Positions 52,594 to 60,750 of a stretch of DNA of 64,000 nt are shown here, in pieces; within the stretch, counting starts at the first letter, position 1; each line of letters opens with the position of its first letter. The position numbers and the translations under genes were made by a program. The notes below the pieces were generated by a model. The model did not search any database, was not told the DNA's origin, and saw nothing but the letters and a program-made list of their open reading frames with translations. Source of the DNA: JAGLSB01 sp023135955 (GTDB lineage: Bacteria > Bacteroidota > Bacteroidia > Bacteroidales > GCA-2748055); contig DAOVIO010000006.1 of NCBI GenBank assembly GCA_030673645.1, positions 1 through 64,000 on the forward strand. Reading direction: 5' to 3'.

Positions 52594-52641
52594 AATTATC
52601 GGATGTTATTCATTTAAACAAACATATAACACCCGATAATT
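52594..52641 (-). terminator. Intra-operon hairpin between the beta-helix gene and the GH105-like gene
   Basis: AATTATCGG-TGTTAT (52594-52609) and ATAACA-CCGATAATT (52626-52641) form a 15- to 16-bp stem with one mismatch and a 16-nt loop. On the complement the stem is followed by TTTTTAAAT. It lies 18 nt upstream of the GH105 ATG, so it can partly terminate or protect the upstream TonB/beta-helix mRNA. Confidence 0.65.
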
Positions 52642-52706
52642 ATTTAATAAGAAATTATGCTCCTTGTTATGTCAAGCTATAATCACTTATTCCATAATAC
52701 AAAGTA

Positions 52707-54203
52707 TTATTTTTGAACAGCAAACTTACCGGCATCTAACAATTCAGATGCAGCATTAACTCTGTACAAATAAATACCATTCTCCAAATCACTTATATTT
52801 AGGCTGAAAGCATGACGACCCTGCTCATAAGAGAAAGATTTAATTACCTGACCTGCCATATTAAAGATTCTTATTTCAAGTTCGTTAGTTTTTTCAGTGT
52901 TAATTCTCATATATAAATTATTCCTTGCAGGTACCGGATAAATTAAAACAGGACTACTATTGATTCTGTCAACATCAAAACTTGTAGGGATTGAATTTGT
53001 CCACTGTGGACTACCTAACATTCCACCTGTTTTTGAAGCTGTTGCAGAAATAGCGTCAGCATTAATATTAAAAGTATAGCCACTTTCTCCAGGATTAACA
53101 AGGTCTGTGTCTGCATAATAATTAGGAACATCAACCAGATCTACTTCGCCATCATTTTCATGATATACTGCAATATAATTCAATGGAGCTGGAGGTGCAT
53201 TGTCAAAAGCCAGCTTTTCATGAATAAGATTGGTAGTATCTAATTGTCCGTTGGCTGCAAAGAGCATCATACTACTATCAAGAAAAGGTGCTTGAACTCT
53301 GGATCCGTTATTATTAATGGCATCAATTTGGCCTTGCTCATAATACAGATTATTATTTGAGAAGTCGAAATGACGATCTGCATCAGAAATTTCATCGATT
53401 GTTCCCAAAGAATCATTTGTTAAGAATCCTGATGGGTCAAGTGGCTCCATTCCCTGCCAATTCATATTGTATAAAATGTTATTAGTGATTTTAGCTTTAA
53501 GTATTCCATCTAAGTCAAATCCTTCTCCTGCAACAAATACCGTATTATGATCAAAATGAAAATATTTAACATAAGCACCATCTGTTCTAAAAATCAGATC
53601 GCCATGATGTGAAATAGTAGTATTTTCAATCCAGATAGTATCTGTTTGATTTCCTCTTGTATCGACTACCCTGCCATTATTTGGACCGTTAACATTAAGA
53701 ATGTTACGATATGTACAATTTGTAATGAACACTTTTGCTCCAGATGCATCCAGGCGTAGTGGACATTGTGCATCATAATCGTAAAAACAATCATGCAGTA
53801 CAATTCTAAGATCTTCTATCCCAGCTCTTTGAACATTTTTTACAATATTTCCTATATCATCTTTAGCGGTTATATATAAACTTTCAAGAGTAAGATCGCC
53901 TCCTATTGAAAATATCCGGTCAGACTCAGAGTTTTCATCTGCTGCAGGTTGAAGGATTGGACGAGGACCATCACCAGCCTCAGCACGGATATGTAATGGG
54001 TAGTTTGTTGAAATCCGACCATTCATGTAATAGATCCCACCTCTTCTTAGTTCATAAATTACCGAGCTGGTATCAGCTTCAACTGCAGCATTTAAAGCAC
54101 CAACGTTTACACCTTCATCTGGCTCTACAACCACAACAGGTAATTGGGCAAATCCTGTGGAAAAGATTCCAAGAAAAAACAAAATAGTAAATAAGTTTTT
54201 CAT
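52707..54203 (-). CDS. Secreted parallel beta-helix protein with type IX sorting tail
   Basis: 498 residues. Signal peptide 1-19 ('GIFSTGFAQ'). Residues about 25-400 show beta-helix-type repeats ('GDLTLESLYITAKDDIGNIV', 'VFITNCTYRNILNVNG', 'KITNNILYNMNW'), of the kind seen in DUF4957/DUF5123 pectin-locus proteins. The last 75 residues ('VLIYPVPARNNLYMRI', 'ELEIRIFNMAGQVIKSF', 'ENGIYLYRV') form a type A T9SS sorting domain, so it is probably exported across the outer membrane and surface-attached. It stands between the TonB receptor and the hydrolases, where SusD usually is. Catalytic or merely binding function is unresolved. Confidence 0.82.
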   Translation of the reverse strand: MKNLFTILFFLGIFSTGFAQLPVVVVEPDEGVNVGALNAAVEADTSSVIYELRRGGIYYMNGRISTNYPLHIRAEAGDGPRPILQPAADENSESDRIFSIGGDLTLESLYITAKDDIGNIVKNVQRAGIEDLRIVLHDCFYDYDAQCPLRLDASGAKVFITNCTYRNILNVNGPNNGRVVDTRGNQTDTIWIENTTISHHGDLIFRTDGAYVKYFHFDHNTVFVAGEGFDLDGILKAKITNNILYNMNWQGMEPLDPSGFLTNDSLGTIDEISDADRHFDFSNNNLYYEQGQIDAINNNGSRVQAPFLDSSMMLFAANGQLDTTNLIHEKLAFDNAPPAPLNYIAVYHENDGEVDLVDVPNYYADTDLVNPGESGYTFNINADAISATASKTGGMLGSPQWTNSIPTSFDVDRINSSPVLIYPVPARNNLYMRINTEKTNELEIRIFNMAGQVIKSFSYEQGRHAFSLNISDLENGIYLYRVNAASELLDAGKFAVQK

Positions 54204-54244
54204 AATAATAGATTTAGTTAATAATTAGATTTGATAAAATACAT

Positions 54245-57175
54245 TTAGAAAAATTTATATTTCAATCCAATGTTTGCACGCATCCCATAGTATTCTACGC
54301 TGCTATAATAGCCTGTAATTAACCGAGCGGTACGATCTGGTTGATTAAGAATATTATTCAGGCTAACATTTATACTTAGTTTTTCGCTTAAATTTTGTTT
54401 AAGCTGAAAATCCCACTTATAAAATGCAAGTGTTGCCTCGGTATCTGAGCCGTCTATACGTCTTTGCTCATCAGTCAGAATTTGATCTGTATAAGTAAAT
54501 GACAGTCGGGCAGAGAAACCTTTACGATCGTACCCCAGAGATACATTGGCAAGATACCTTGCCTGAAATAGCATTCTGTCTACATATGCTGTATCAAAGT
54601 TTACAAAAATTCTTCTTGCTTCTCCAGGAAGACCATAATCAGGGTTTATCATCCTTTGTATTAAGGTCTCATTATAATAGGTTTCTGAGTCCATAAGAGT
54701 AAAGTTTCCACTGAATACTATACCATTAAAAGGCGCAGGCAGAAAATTCATATTTGTCTGGATTTCTGTTTCAAATCCTTTAATAATTGTAAGGGCAGAA
54801 TTGTTTGTCGGATAGCTCATAGAATAACCTGCATAACTATCTGGTATGCCAAAAGATTCAGGGGAAAGTGGTGTCCCGGGATTTAATCTTACAGTACGGT
54901 CATAAACAAAACCATCAATTATTTTATGGAAAAGTCCTATAGTATACAATCCGGCTTTAGGTGTATAGAATGAAAGAATGGCGTCCCAATTTTCTGATTT
55001 TACAGGTTCGAGATAGGTTCCTGAAAGCTTTATTGATAAAGAGCTGGGAGAGATTTGCATTCGGGGAGCAAGGTCAGTATAATCTGGTCGTGACAGTGTA
55101 TTGGTGTAAGCCAATCTGAGGTCAACCCAATCCCAAGGTTTTATTTTCAAATGAATTTGAGGCAGGAAGTGTGTATAACTATTGCTTGTAGTCGTATCCT
55201 CAATAATTTGATTTGCAATTTCGCTAAAATCATCATCAGGAATGGCATCTCCAATGAATGCTGTGTATTCTAAAAAGGTTTTTTCCATTCTTACACCTGG
55301 AATAAAAGTTATTTTATCCCACATATAAAATTCAAACATCCCATAAGTAGCAAAAATCTCCTCATAACCTGTATAGTCATGTTTAACATGTCCCGAAAAA
55401 ACAGTATCATAGTAACCCTTACCTACCAATTCATAAAAATCATTAGTAAGATCTCTTTGCATAACATAACTTAAGTCCATAACAGGATAATCACCATTTA
55501 AGAATTCTTCAGTTTCATAGCTATCGTCTAAGAAACTTGTAATTCCAATTAGATTCATATGGGCAGATGGTTCCAGTCCGGGCATAAGACTTTCCACGTA
55601 AGCTGTCTCCGGAGCACCATCAAAGCGAATCTGATAAGATTTTGTATCTCTTGTTTTATTTTTTACTCTAAATTTTGTCCCTGTCTTGAAACTCCCCCTA
55701 ATGGATTTACCAATTTGAAAAGGGATTTCCCAATTCAACCAGGCATTAGTTTCATTTTCAGGTGTTTCAAAACTTGAGAAAGTACCATCATATAAATAAA
55801 TCTCATCTACTTGCTCATCTACGTATTGGTCAGTTAATATTTCCTCAGGTGGCAAAGTATTAAAAACATCTGTGTTTTCTAAATATGCAGATAACTGCCT
55901 GAAAACCATATGATGATTATATGGTTGTTTCTGCATAGAACTTGATTGACCGATTCCCCAGTCTAATTTTGTTCCTAACAGATTATGTTTTCCCTCAATA
56001 GCATTAGAAAATATAAGACCTGTCTGATCAACTTCCCTTTGTTTAAACTCAAGGTAATTTGAATTCAGATCATAATTCTTCTCACGTATGAAATAGTCTC
56101 TGTTTAATGCGCTAAAGAAAGTAGAAGTTTTAATAAGGGAATTCTTAAATTTATAATCCAGAAAGATACTTCCGTTATATCTGCCTCGTTGTTCAATTAC
56201 CGATTTCAGATCTTCCTCTCCTATCCATGGTTTAATGAATGTTTCACCTGCTGCGGTATCAACTATGCCACTGACTTCATAATCGACTTCCCATTGGTCG
56301 GAGCTTCTGTCATAGGATTCCGCGCTTGCAGAGAAAAGCATCCCTAGTTTATTATCAAAAAACCTGTTACTAAAGAATAAATTAGCTTTATAGTGACCAA
56401 TTGTGTTTGTTTGTCCGCTGTACCCTGTCTGTAAATTAACATTTAATTTCTTCCCAGGTGCCGCCTCCTTTAAAACCAGATTAACATTCCCTCCCAATCC
56501 ATCAGCATCCTTATCAGCTGTATTTGCCTTCATTACTTCAATACCGCTAATTATATCGGCAGAAACCAGGTTAAGATCTGTGCTTCGATCATCCAAGTCT
56601 GTTGAGGGAGCCATAAGCCCATTTATTGATACTGTATTATATTTAGGTTCAAATCCTCTAATGATTACTTTCTGACCTTCTCCCCCATCTCTTTGAACAG
56701 TAATTCCAGGTAACCTCCCAATTGCTTCAGCAGCATTAATATCAGGTAATTCTTGTAGTTTTTCAGAAGAGATTACATTAATAATTGCATTTGAACTTAA
56801 TTGTTGATTTATAGCAGCTATTTGTCCTCTGGCTTGTGCCGTAATAATAACTTCTTCTCCCTGAAAAACCTGTGGAGTAAGTTCGACCTCCATATATGGA
56901 GATTCATTCTTTTTAATTAAAATTTCTCTTGTTTCCAATGCGAAACCCAGGAAATAAAATTCAATTTTTTGATTTCCTTCCGGGATTCCAAGCAAATCAA
57001 AATTTCCATTTAAATCGGTTATAGTACCAATTGTCGTACCACTTACTCTTATTGAAGCACCGGGTAACCACTCTCCTGAATTAGCATCTTTTACTGTTCC
57101 AGATATGGAGCCGCTTTGAGCAACTAATAGAGAACTAAATGAAATAAATAATATGACAAATAAATTTTTCTTCAT
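54245..57175 (-). CDS. TonB-dependent receptor with carboxypeptidase-regulatory domain (TonB-Xanth-Caul-like)
   Basis: 976 residues. Signal peptide 1-19; CarboxypepD-reg-like domain at 23-107 ('GSISGTVKDANSGEWLPGAS'); plug at about 125-245 with 'LPDINAAEAIGRLPGITVQR', 'VIIRGFEPKYNTVSINGL' and 'DADGLGGNVNLVLK'; then a 22-strand barrel ending in 'NIGLKYKFF' with the terminal Phe. The plug wording resembles the TIGR01782 type used by Caulobacter and Xanthomonas for oligosaccharides rather than SusC, and no susD gene follows. It imports oligosaccharides across the outer membrane. First enzyme-operon gene, 237 nt downstream of the membrane regulator gene. Confidence 0.93.
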   Translation of the reverse strand: MKKNLFVILFISFSSLLVAQSGSISGTVKDANSGEWLPGASIRVSGTTIGTITDLNGNFDLLGIPEGNQKIEFYFLGFALETREILIKKNESPYMEVELTPQVFQGEEVIITAQARGQIAAINQQLSSNAIINVISSEKLQELPDINAAEAIGRLPGITVQRDGGEGQKVIIRGFEPKYNTVSINGLMAPSTDLDDRSTDLNLVSADIISGIEVMKANTADKDADGLGGNVNLVLKEAAPGKKLNVNLQTGYSGQTNTIGHYKANLFFSNRFFDNKLGMLFSASAESYDRSSDQWEVDYEVSGIVDTAAGETFIKPWIGEEDLKSVIEQRGRYNGSIFLDYKFKNSLIKTSTFFSALNRDYFIREKNYDLNSNYLEFKQREVDQTGLIFSNAIEGKHNLLGTKLDWGIGQSSSMQKQPYNHHMVFRQLSAYLENTDVFNTLPPEEILTDQYVDEQVDEIYLYDGTFSSFETPENETNAWLNWEIPFQIGKSIRGSFKTGTKFRVKNKTRDTKSYQIRFDGAPETAYVESLMPGLEPSAHMNLIGITSFLDDSYETEEFLNGDYPVMDLSYVMQRDLTNDFYELVGKGYYDTVFSGHVKHDYTGYEEIFATYGMFEFYMWDKITFIPGVRMEKTFLEYTAFIGDAIPDDDFSEIANQIIEDTTTSNSYTHFLPQIHLKIKPWDWVDLRLAYTNTLSRPDYTDLAPRMQISPSSLSIKLSGTYLEPVKSENWDAILSFYTPKAGLYTIGLFHKIIDGFVYDRTVRLNPGTPLSPESFGIPDSYAGYSMSYPTNNSALTIIKGFETEIQTNMNFLPAPFNGIVFSGNFTLMDSETYYNETLIQRMINPDYGLPGEARRIFVNFDTAYVDRMLFQARYLANVSLGYDRKGFSARLSFTYTDQILTDEQRRIDGSDTEATLAFYKWDFQLKQNLSEKLSINVSLNNILNQPDRTARLITGYYSSVEYYGMRANIGLKYKFF

Positions 57176-57239
57176 CTTTTTGAAACTTATGAATAAATGA
57201 TCTAAATAAAATTAACAACTAAATCAATTAAAATCAAGT

Positions 57240-57261
57240 TATAACATGTTATATACATGTA
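57240..57261. promoter_or_regulatory. Adjacent palindromes with ACATGT cores in the TonB upstream region
   Basis: TATAACATGTTATA (57240-57253) is a perfect 14-bp palindrome and is directly followed by TACATGTA (57254-57261). The two ACATGT cores start at 57244 and 57255, 11 bp apart, i.e. about one helical turn. Located 65-86 nt upstream of the receptor ATG, they form a plausible operator. Confidence 0.5.
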
Positions 57262-57316
57262 AGGCTTTTTTGTAATACTCTTAATACGAGATGATTATAA
57301 TCAACACCGAATAGGG

Positions 57317-57348
57317 CAAATAAGAAATAATGATTGTCAAATAAGAAA
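57317..57348. promoter_or_regulatory. 11-bp direct repeats spaced by two helical turns
   Basis: CAAATAAGAAA occurs at 57317-57327 and again at 57338-57348, start-to-start 21 bp. Flanking gggc (57314-57317) and gccc (57354-57357) can pair. Such spacing suits tandem binding by winged-helix regulators, one of which is encoded just upstream. Confidence 0.5.
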
Positions 57349-57412
57349 ATATAGCCCAAATTTTCAGGATTCAGATAGCTTGTAGATCAGCTTTTTAGAA
57401 AGTTTAAGGAGA

Positions 57413-58639
57413 TTACTGTTCCGGAATTTCAAAAGGGGAGGGATTATCCAAATAGTTTATTTGCAATAAATCGATTTTAACTGTATTTCTGTGTAATCCC
57501 TGTGTCATAAAGCAAGCTTCGAAGTAATTAGTACTTACAGGCTTCTTAAAATATTTATTTTCAAACTCTGTCAAAGTTTCAAGATTAGTTAGTTTTTCAA
57601 TCGTTGAAATTAACCCAATATCTCTTGAGCTAATGAAAAATAACATCTGACTATCATCGTCTGTGGCAGCAATTTTTGTTATGACTGAGTAATCAGATTC
57701 ATAAGCATTATCGACCGAAGAAACCGAAGAATAGTAATGATGAAGGGAGTCCGAAACAATATTATAAAACTGAAGCTCATTAGGATAAATAAAAAATTCA
57801 AAATTTGATCTTTTCAATAGGCCCTTTAGCATACCAAGAGATTTAAAGGATCCAATATAAATGATATTGTTTCCTGATAAATCCTGCCAATTAAAGTCGG
57901 AGGCCAGGATAATTTTGAAATCCTTCCCGGAATTATAAAACATCCTGGAAATAAAACGAATAGCAATAGGGGAAAATTTTCCAAGAGAGGTTAGTTTTGA
58001 GTCGCATATATTATCTTTTTTATCTGGGTTCTCCATTAAAAAAGTATCCATATCAAAATGTGAATTAATTCTTGAATCTCTTATAGAACGATACCTGTCA
58101 GGATAAGTATTATCTTTCATCAGATAATAATCACCTATGACAATTAACACCGGCCGCTCATTATCCAGGATATTTTTCCAAATATGATTTGAATAATTAC
58201 TATTTATAATAGTAGTAGTATTAGTAAAATATTTAAGATAAATAATGTTTGATGCTATAATTATCAGAAGTATAGTGATCCCAATAAGTATAGTTCGTTT
58301 TTTGATTACGTTTTTCTTCTCTTTTACTTTTTGAAATTCAACTTTGTACCTACCTTTTGGAATAATAATCTTGATCTTATCCTCTTTGCCTTCATTTGCA
58401 TAATAACTATCAAGTTTTTTTCTCAGATTATGTATGTAAACACGAATATTTGATTCAGAGGCAGAATCTGATTTGACATCAATTTCAAATACTTCAAATG
58501 CAATAGTAATTTCCTTAGGAATATTTCCCTCAATCGTAGATTCAACAAGATATCTTAAAAGCTTCTGATACTTTTCAGATCCTGAAAACTCCTGACTTGA
58601 GAGTACTTTTTCAAGTAATTCTTTTTGAAATTGAAGCAT
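57413..58639 (-). CDS. Membrane-anchored winged-helix transcriptional regulator (ToxR/CadC-like layout)
   Basis: 408 residues. The N-terminal winged helix (1-100) has 'KYQKLLRYLVESTIEGN', 'PKEITIAFEVFEID', 'ASESNIRVYIHNLRKKLDSYY' and 'IIIPKGRYKVEF', a pattern I know from wHTH proteins of Acidobacteria and Planctomycetes. One membrane helix follows at about 116-136. The remaining 270 residues are extracytoplasmic and start 'ERPVLIVIGDYYLM'; they contain 'DLSGNNIIYIGSFKSL', also seen in that group. It is a one-component sensor likely to read a periplasmic signal and act directly on DNA. It is upstream of and co-oriented with the TonB-led operon, so it is the probable local regulator. Confidence 0.75.
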   Translation of the reverse strand: MLQFQKELLEKVLSSQEFSGSEKYQKLLRYLVESTIEGNIPKEITIAFEVFEIDVKSDSASESNIRVYIHNLRKKLDSYYANEGKEDKIKIIIPKGRYKVEFQKVKEKKNVIKKRTILIGITILLIIIASNIIYLKYFTNTTTIINSNYSNHIWKNILDNERPVLIVIGDYYLMKDNTYPDRYRSIRDSRINSHFDMDTFLMENPDKKDNICDSKLTSLGKFSPIAIRFISRMFYNSGKDFKIILASDFNWQDLSGNNIIYIGSFKSLGMLKGLLKRSNFEFFIYPNELQFYNIVSDSLHHYYSSVSSVDNAYESDYSVITKIAATDDDSQMLFFISSRDIGLISTIEKLTNLETLTEFENKYFKKPVSTNYFEACFMTQGLHRNTVKIDLLQINYLDNPSPFEIPEQ

Positions 58640-58659
58640 TATTTCTTTTAATTAACTTT

Positions 58660-58690
58660 CAAAGGTACCAAGTTAGAATTTTTAATTCAA
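58660..58690 (-). promoter_or_regulatory. Promoter of the membrane regulator gene (TTG-N20-TACCTTTG)
   Basis: Complement TTG (58690-58688), a 20-nt spacer, then TACCTTTG (58667-58660). The predicted start is 14 nt before the ATG at 58639. Confidence 0.6.
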
Positions 58691-58780
58691 TTTGGAGAAA
58701 AATAAATAGCTAAACTAATAACTATGGGATTAAAGCTTAGATTTAAACAGGTGGATGATAATGGAAATTGGAATTCCCAC

Positions 58781-59998
58781 CTATGCTGCCTTCAGACGTT
58801 TCAGATTTGTTTTTTCCAGTCTCTGGCGGGCATATTCTTCCGAAATCATAATCTCTTTGGTATCTGTTGAAGGCATTTCGAACATTGCATCCATCATAAT
58901 AGCTTCACATATGGATCTTAGTCCACGAGCACCAAGCTTAAATTCAATGGCTTTTTCAACAACATAATTCAGTGCTTTCTCCTCCCACTCAAGCTCAATG
59001 CCATCAATCTTGAATAACTTTTGATATTGCTTAACAATGGCATTCTTAGGCTCCGTAAGAATCCTTCTAAGAGCTTCTTCTTCCAAAGGATTCATGTATG
59101 TAAGAATAGGTAAGCGGCCTATTATTTCAGGTATGAGCCCAAAAGCTTTCAGATCCATTGGGGCAATATATTGCAATAGATTTTCTCTGTCAATTTTATC
59201 CTGAGCTTTGGATGCTCTGTACCCCATCGTCTTAGTATTTAAGCGATTGGCTATTTTCTTATCAATTCCATCAAAAGCTCCACCACAAATAAAGAGAATG
59301 TTTTTGGTATCAACCGGGATCATTTTCTGATCGGGGTGCTTTCTTCCACCTTGAGGAGGAACATTAACAATAGCTCCTTCGAGTAATTTAAGCAAGCCCT
59401 GTTGAACACCTTCTCCGGAAACATCTCGAGTAATAGAAGGATTATCACCTTTCCTTGCAATTTTGTCGATTTCATCAATAAATACGATTCCTTTTTCTGC
59501 GGCCTCCACATTATAATCTGCCACCTGAAGCAAACGCGTTAGAATACTCTCAATATCTTCGCCGACATAACCGGCCTCTGTTAGAACAGTAGCATCAACG
59601 ATAGTAAAAGGTACATGTAACATTTTGGCAATTGTCCGGGCCAGAAGAGTTTTTCCAGTTCCGGTTTCACCAACAAGAACAATATTTGATTTCTCTATTT
59701 CAACCTCATCGGTCTCTCTGGAAGGCTGCAAAAGCCTTTTATAATGATTATATACAGCAACAGAAATGTATTTCTTGGCCTCATCCTGGCCAATTACATA
59801 TTCATCTAAAAATTCTTTGATTTCTCTGGGTTTCAGAAGACGGAGCTGACTTACATCAAAGTCACCTTTTTTTCCAAGTTCTTCCTGTACAATACTGTAT
59901 GCCTGCTCAATACAACGATCGCAAATATGTCCGGAAATACCTGCGATTAACAGGTTGGTATCCTTTTTTTCCCTACCGCAAAATGAGCACCTGTCCAT
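58781..59998 (-). CDS. clpX: ATP-dependent Clp protease ATP-binding subunit ClpX
   Basis: 405 residues. The N-terminal zinc-binding domain has 'CSFCGREK' and 'HICDRCIEQA'. AAA+ core: Walker A 'LVGETGTGKTLLARTIAKML', Walker B 'GIVFIDEIDKIARK', and pore loop 'EAGYVGEDIESIL'; the IGF loop needed for ClpP docking reads 'GLIPEIIGRLP' nearby. It unfolds tagged proteins and feeds ClpP. It is 6 nt downstream of clpP. Confidence 0.98.
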   Translation of the reverse strand: MDRCSFCGREKKDTNLLIAGISGHICDRCIEQAYSIVQEELGKKGDFDVSQLRLLKPREIKEFLDEYVIGQDEAKKYISVAVYNHYKRLLQPSRETDEVEIEKSNIVLVGETGTGKTLLARTIAKMLHVPFTIVDATVLTEAGYVGEDIESILTRLLQVADYNVEAAEKGIVFIDEIDKIARKGDNPSITRDVSGEGVQQGLLKLLEGAIVNVPPQGGRKHPDQKMIPVDTKNILFICGGAFDGIDKKIANRLNTKTMGYRASKAQDKIDRENLLQYIAPMDLKAFGLIPEIIGRLPILTYMNPLEEEALRRILTEPKNAIVKQYQKLFKIDGIELEWEEKALNYVVEKAIEFKLGARGLRSICEAIMMDAMFEMPSTDTKEIMISEEYARQRLEKTNLKRLKAA

Positions 59999-60004
59999 GA
60001 TCTT

Positions 60005-60682
60005 TTATTTTTTGCTATTGCGTAACAATATTTCATCAATCATACCGTAAGTTTTTGCTTCTTCAGAAGTCATCCAAAAATCTCTGTCTCCATCTTTTTC
60101 AACCTGTTTCAGGTTTTTACCAGAATGTTTTGCAATAATTTCGTATAATTCCTTTTTGAGTTTAACAATCTCTCTGGTAGTAATTTCAATGTCGGAAGCC
60201 TGTCCTTGTGTACCCCCCATAGGCTGATGTATCATTACCCTTGAATGTGACAATGCTGATCTTTTACCCGGAGCACCGGCAGAAAGCAAAACAGCGCCCA
60301 TTGAGGCAGCCATTCCCGTACAAATAGTAGCAATATCCGATGTAATATATTGCATCGTATCATATATTCCCAAACCCGCATGCACTCCACCACCAGGTGT
60401 ATTAAAATATATCTGAATATCTTTTGATGGGTCTGAAGATTCAAGAAATAACAATTGAGCCTGAATAATATTAGCAACATAATCGTCGATTGGAGTCCCA
60501 AGGAAGATAATTCTATCCATCATTAACCTGGAGAAAACATCCATAGACGCAATATTCAACTGGCGTTCTTCAATAATTGTGGGGGATATATAATTCCCGT
60601 AAACAGAAAGGTATTTATCTAGATTTAAGGAACTTATACCTTTATGCTTAGTCGCATATTTTCTGAATTCATCTTGATTCAT
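60005..60682 (-). CDS. clpP: ATP-dependent Clp protease proteolytic subunit ClpP
   Basis: 225 residues. The catalytic Ser is in 'TGMAASMGAVLLSAG' and the His in 'SRVMIHQPMGGTQG'; the Asp lies in 'DGDRDFWMTSEEA'. 'LGTPIDDYVANIIQAQLLFL' and 'IYFNTPGGGVHAGLGIYDTM' are typical of ClpP. A roughly 25-residue N-terminal extension (probable propeptide) precedes the protease core. It lies between tig and clpX, a canonical order. Confidence 0.97.
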   Translation of the reverse strand: MNQDEFRKYATKHKGISSLNLDKYLSVYGNYISPTIIEERQLNIASMDVFSRLMMDRIIFLGTPIDDYVANIIQAQLLFLESSDPSKDIQIYFNTPGGGVHAGLGIYDTMQYITSDIATICTGMAASMGAVLLSAGAPGKRSALSHSRVMIHQPMGGTQGQASDIEITTREIVKLKKELYEIIAKHSGKNLKQVEKDGDRDFWMTSEEAKTYGMIDEILLRNSKK

Positions 60683-60750
60683 ATTCTTATTTTATTGAGT
60701 AAAAAAAATAAATCCTGTAAGATTATTAAGTTCTTTAAATTACGAAATTT

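Noticed and set aside
54245..57175. SusC assignment for the receptor
   Set aside because: The plug motifs resemble the TonB-Xanth-Caul type, and no SusD-like lipoprotein gene follows; the next gene is a beta-helix protein with a type IX tail.
57182..57189. TAAGTTTC as -7 box of the TonB receptor gene
   Set aside because: It is only 7 nt from the ATG and mismatches the last consensus base; it would give an almost leaderless mRNA.
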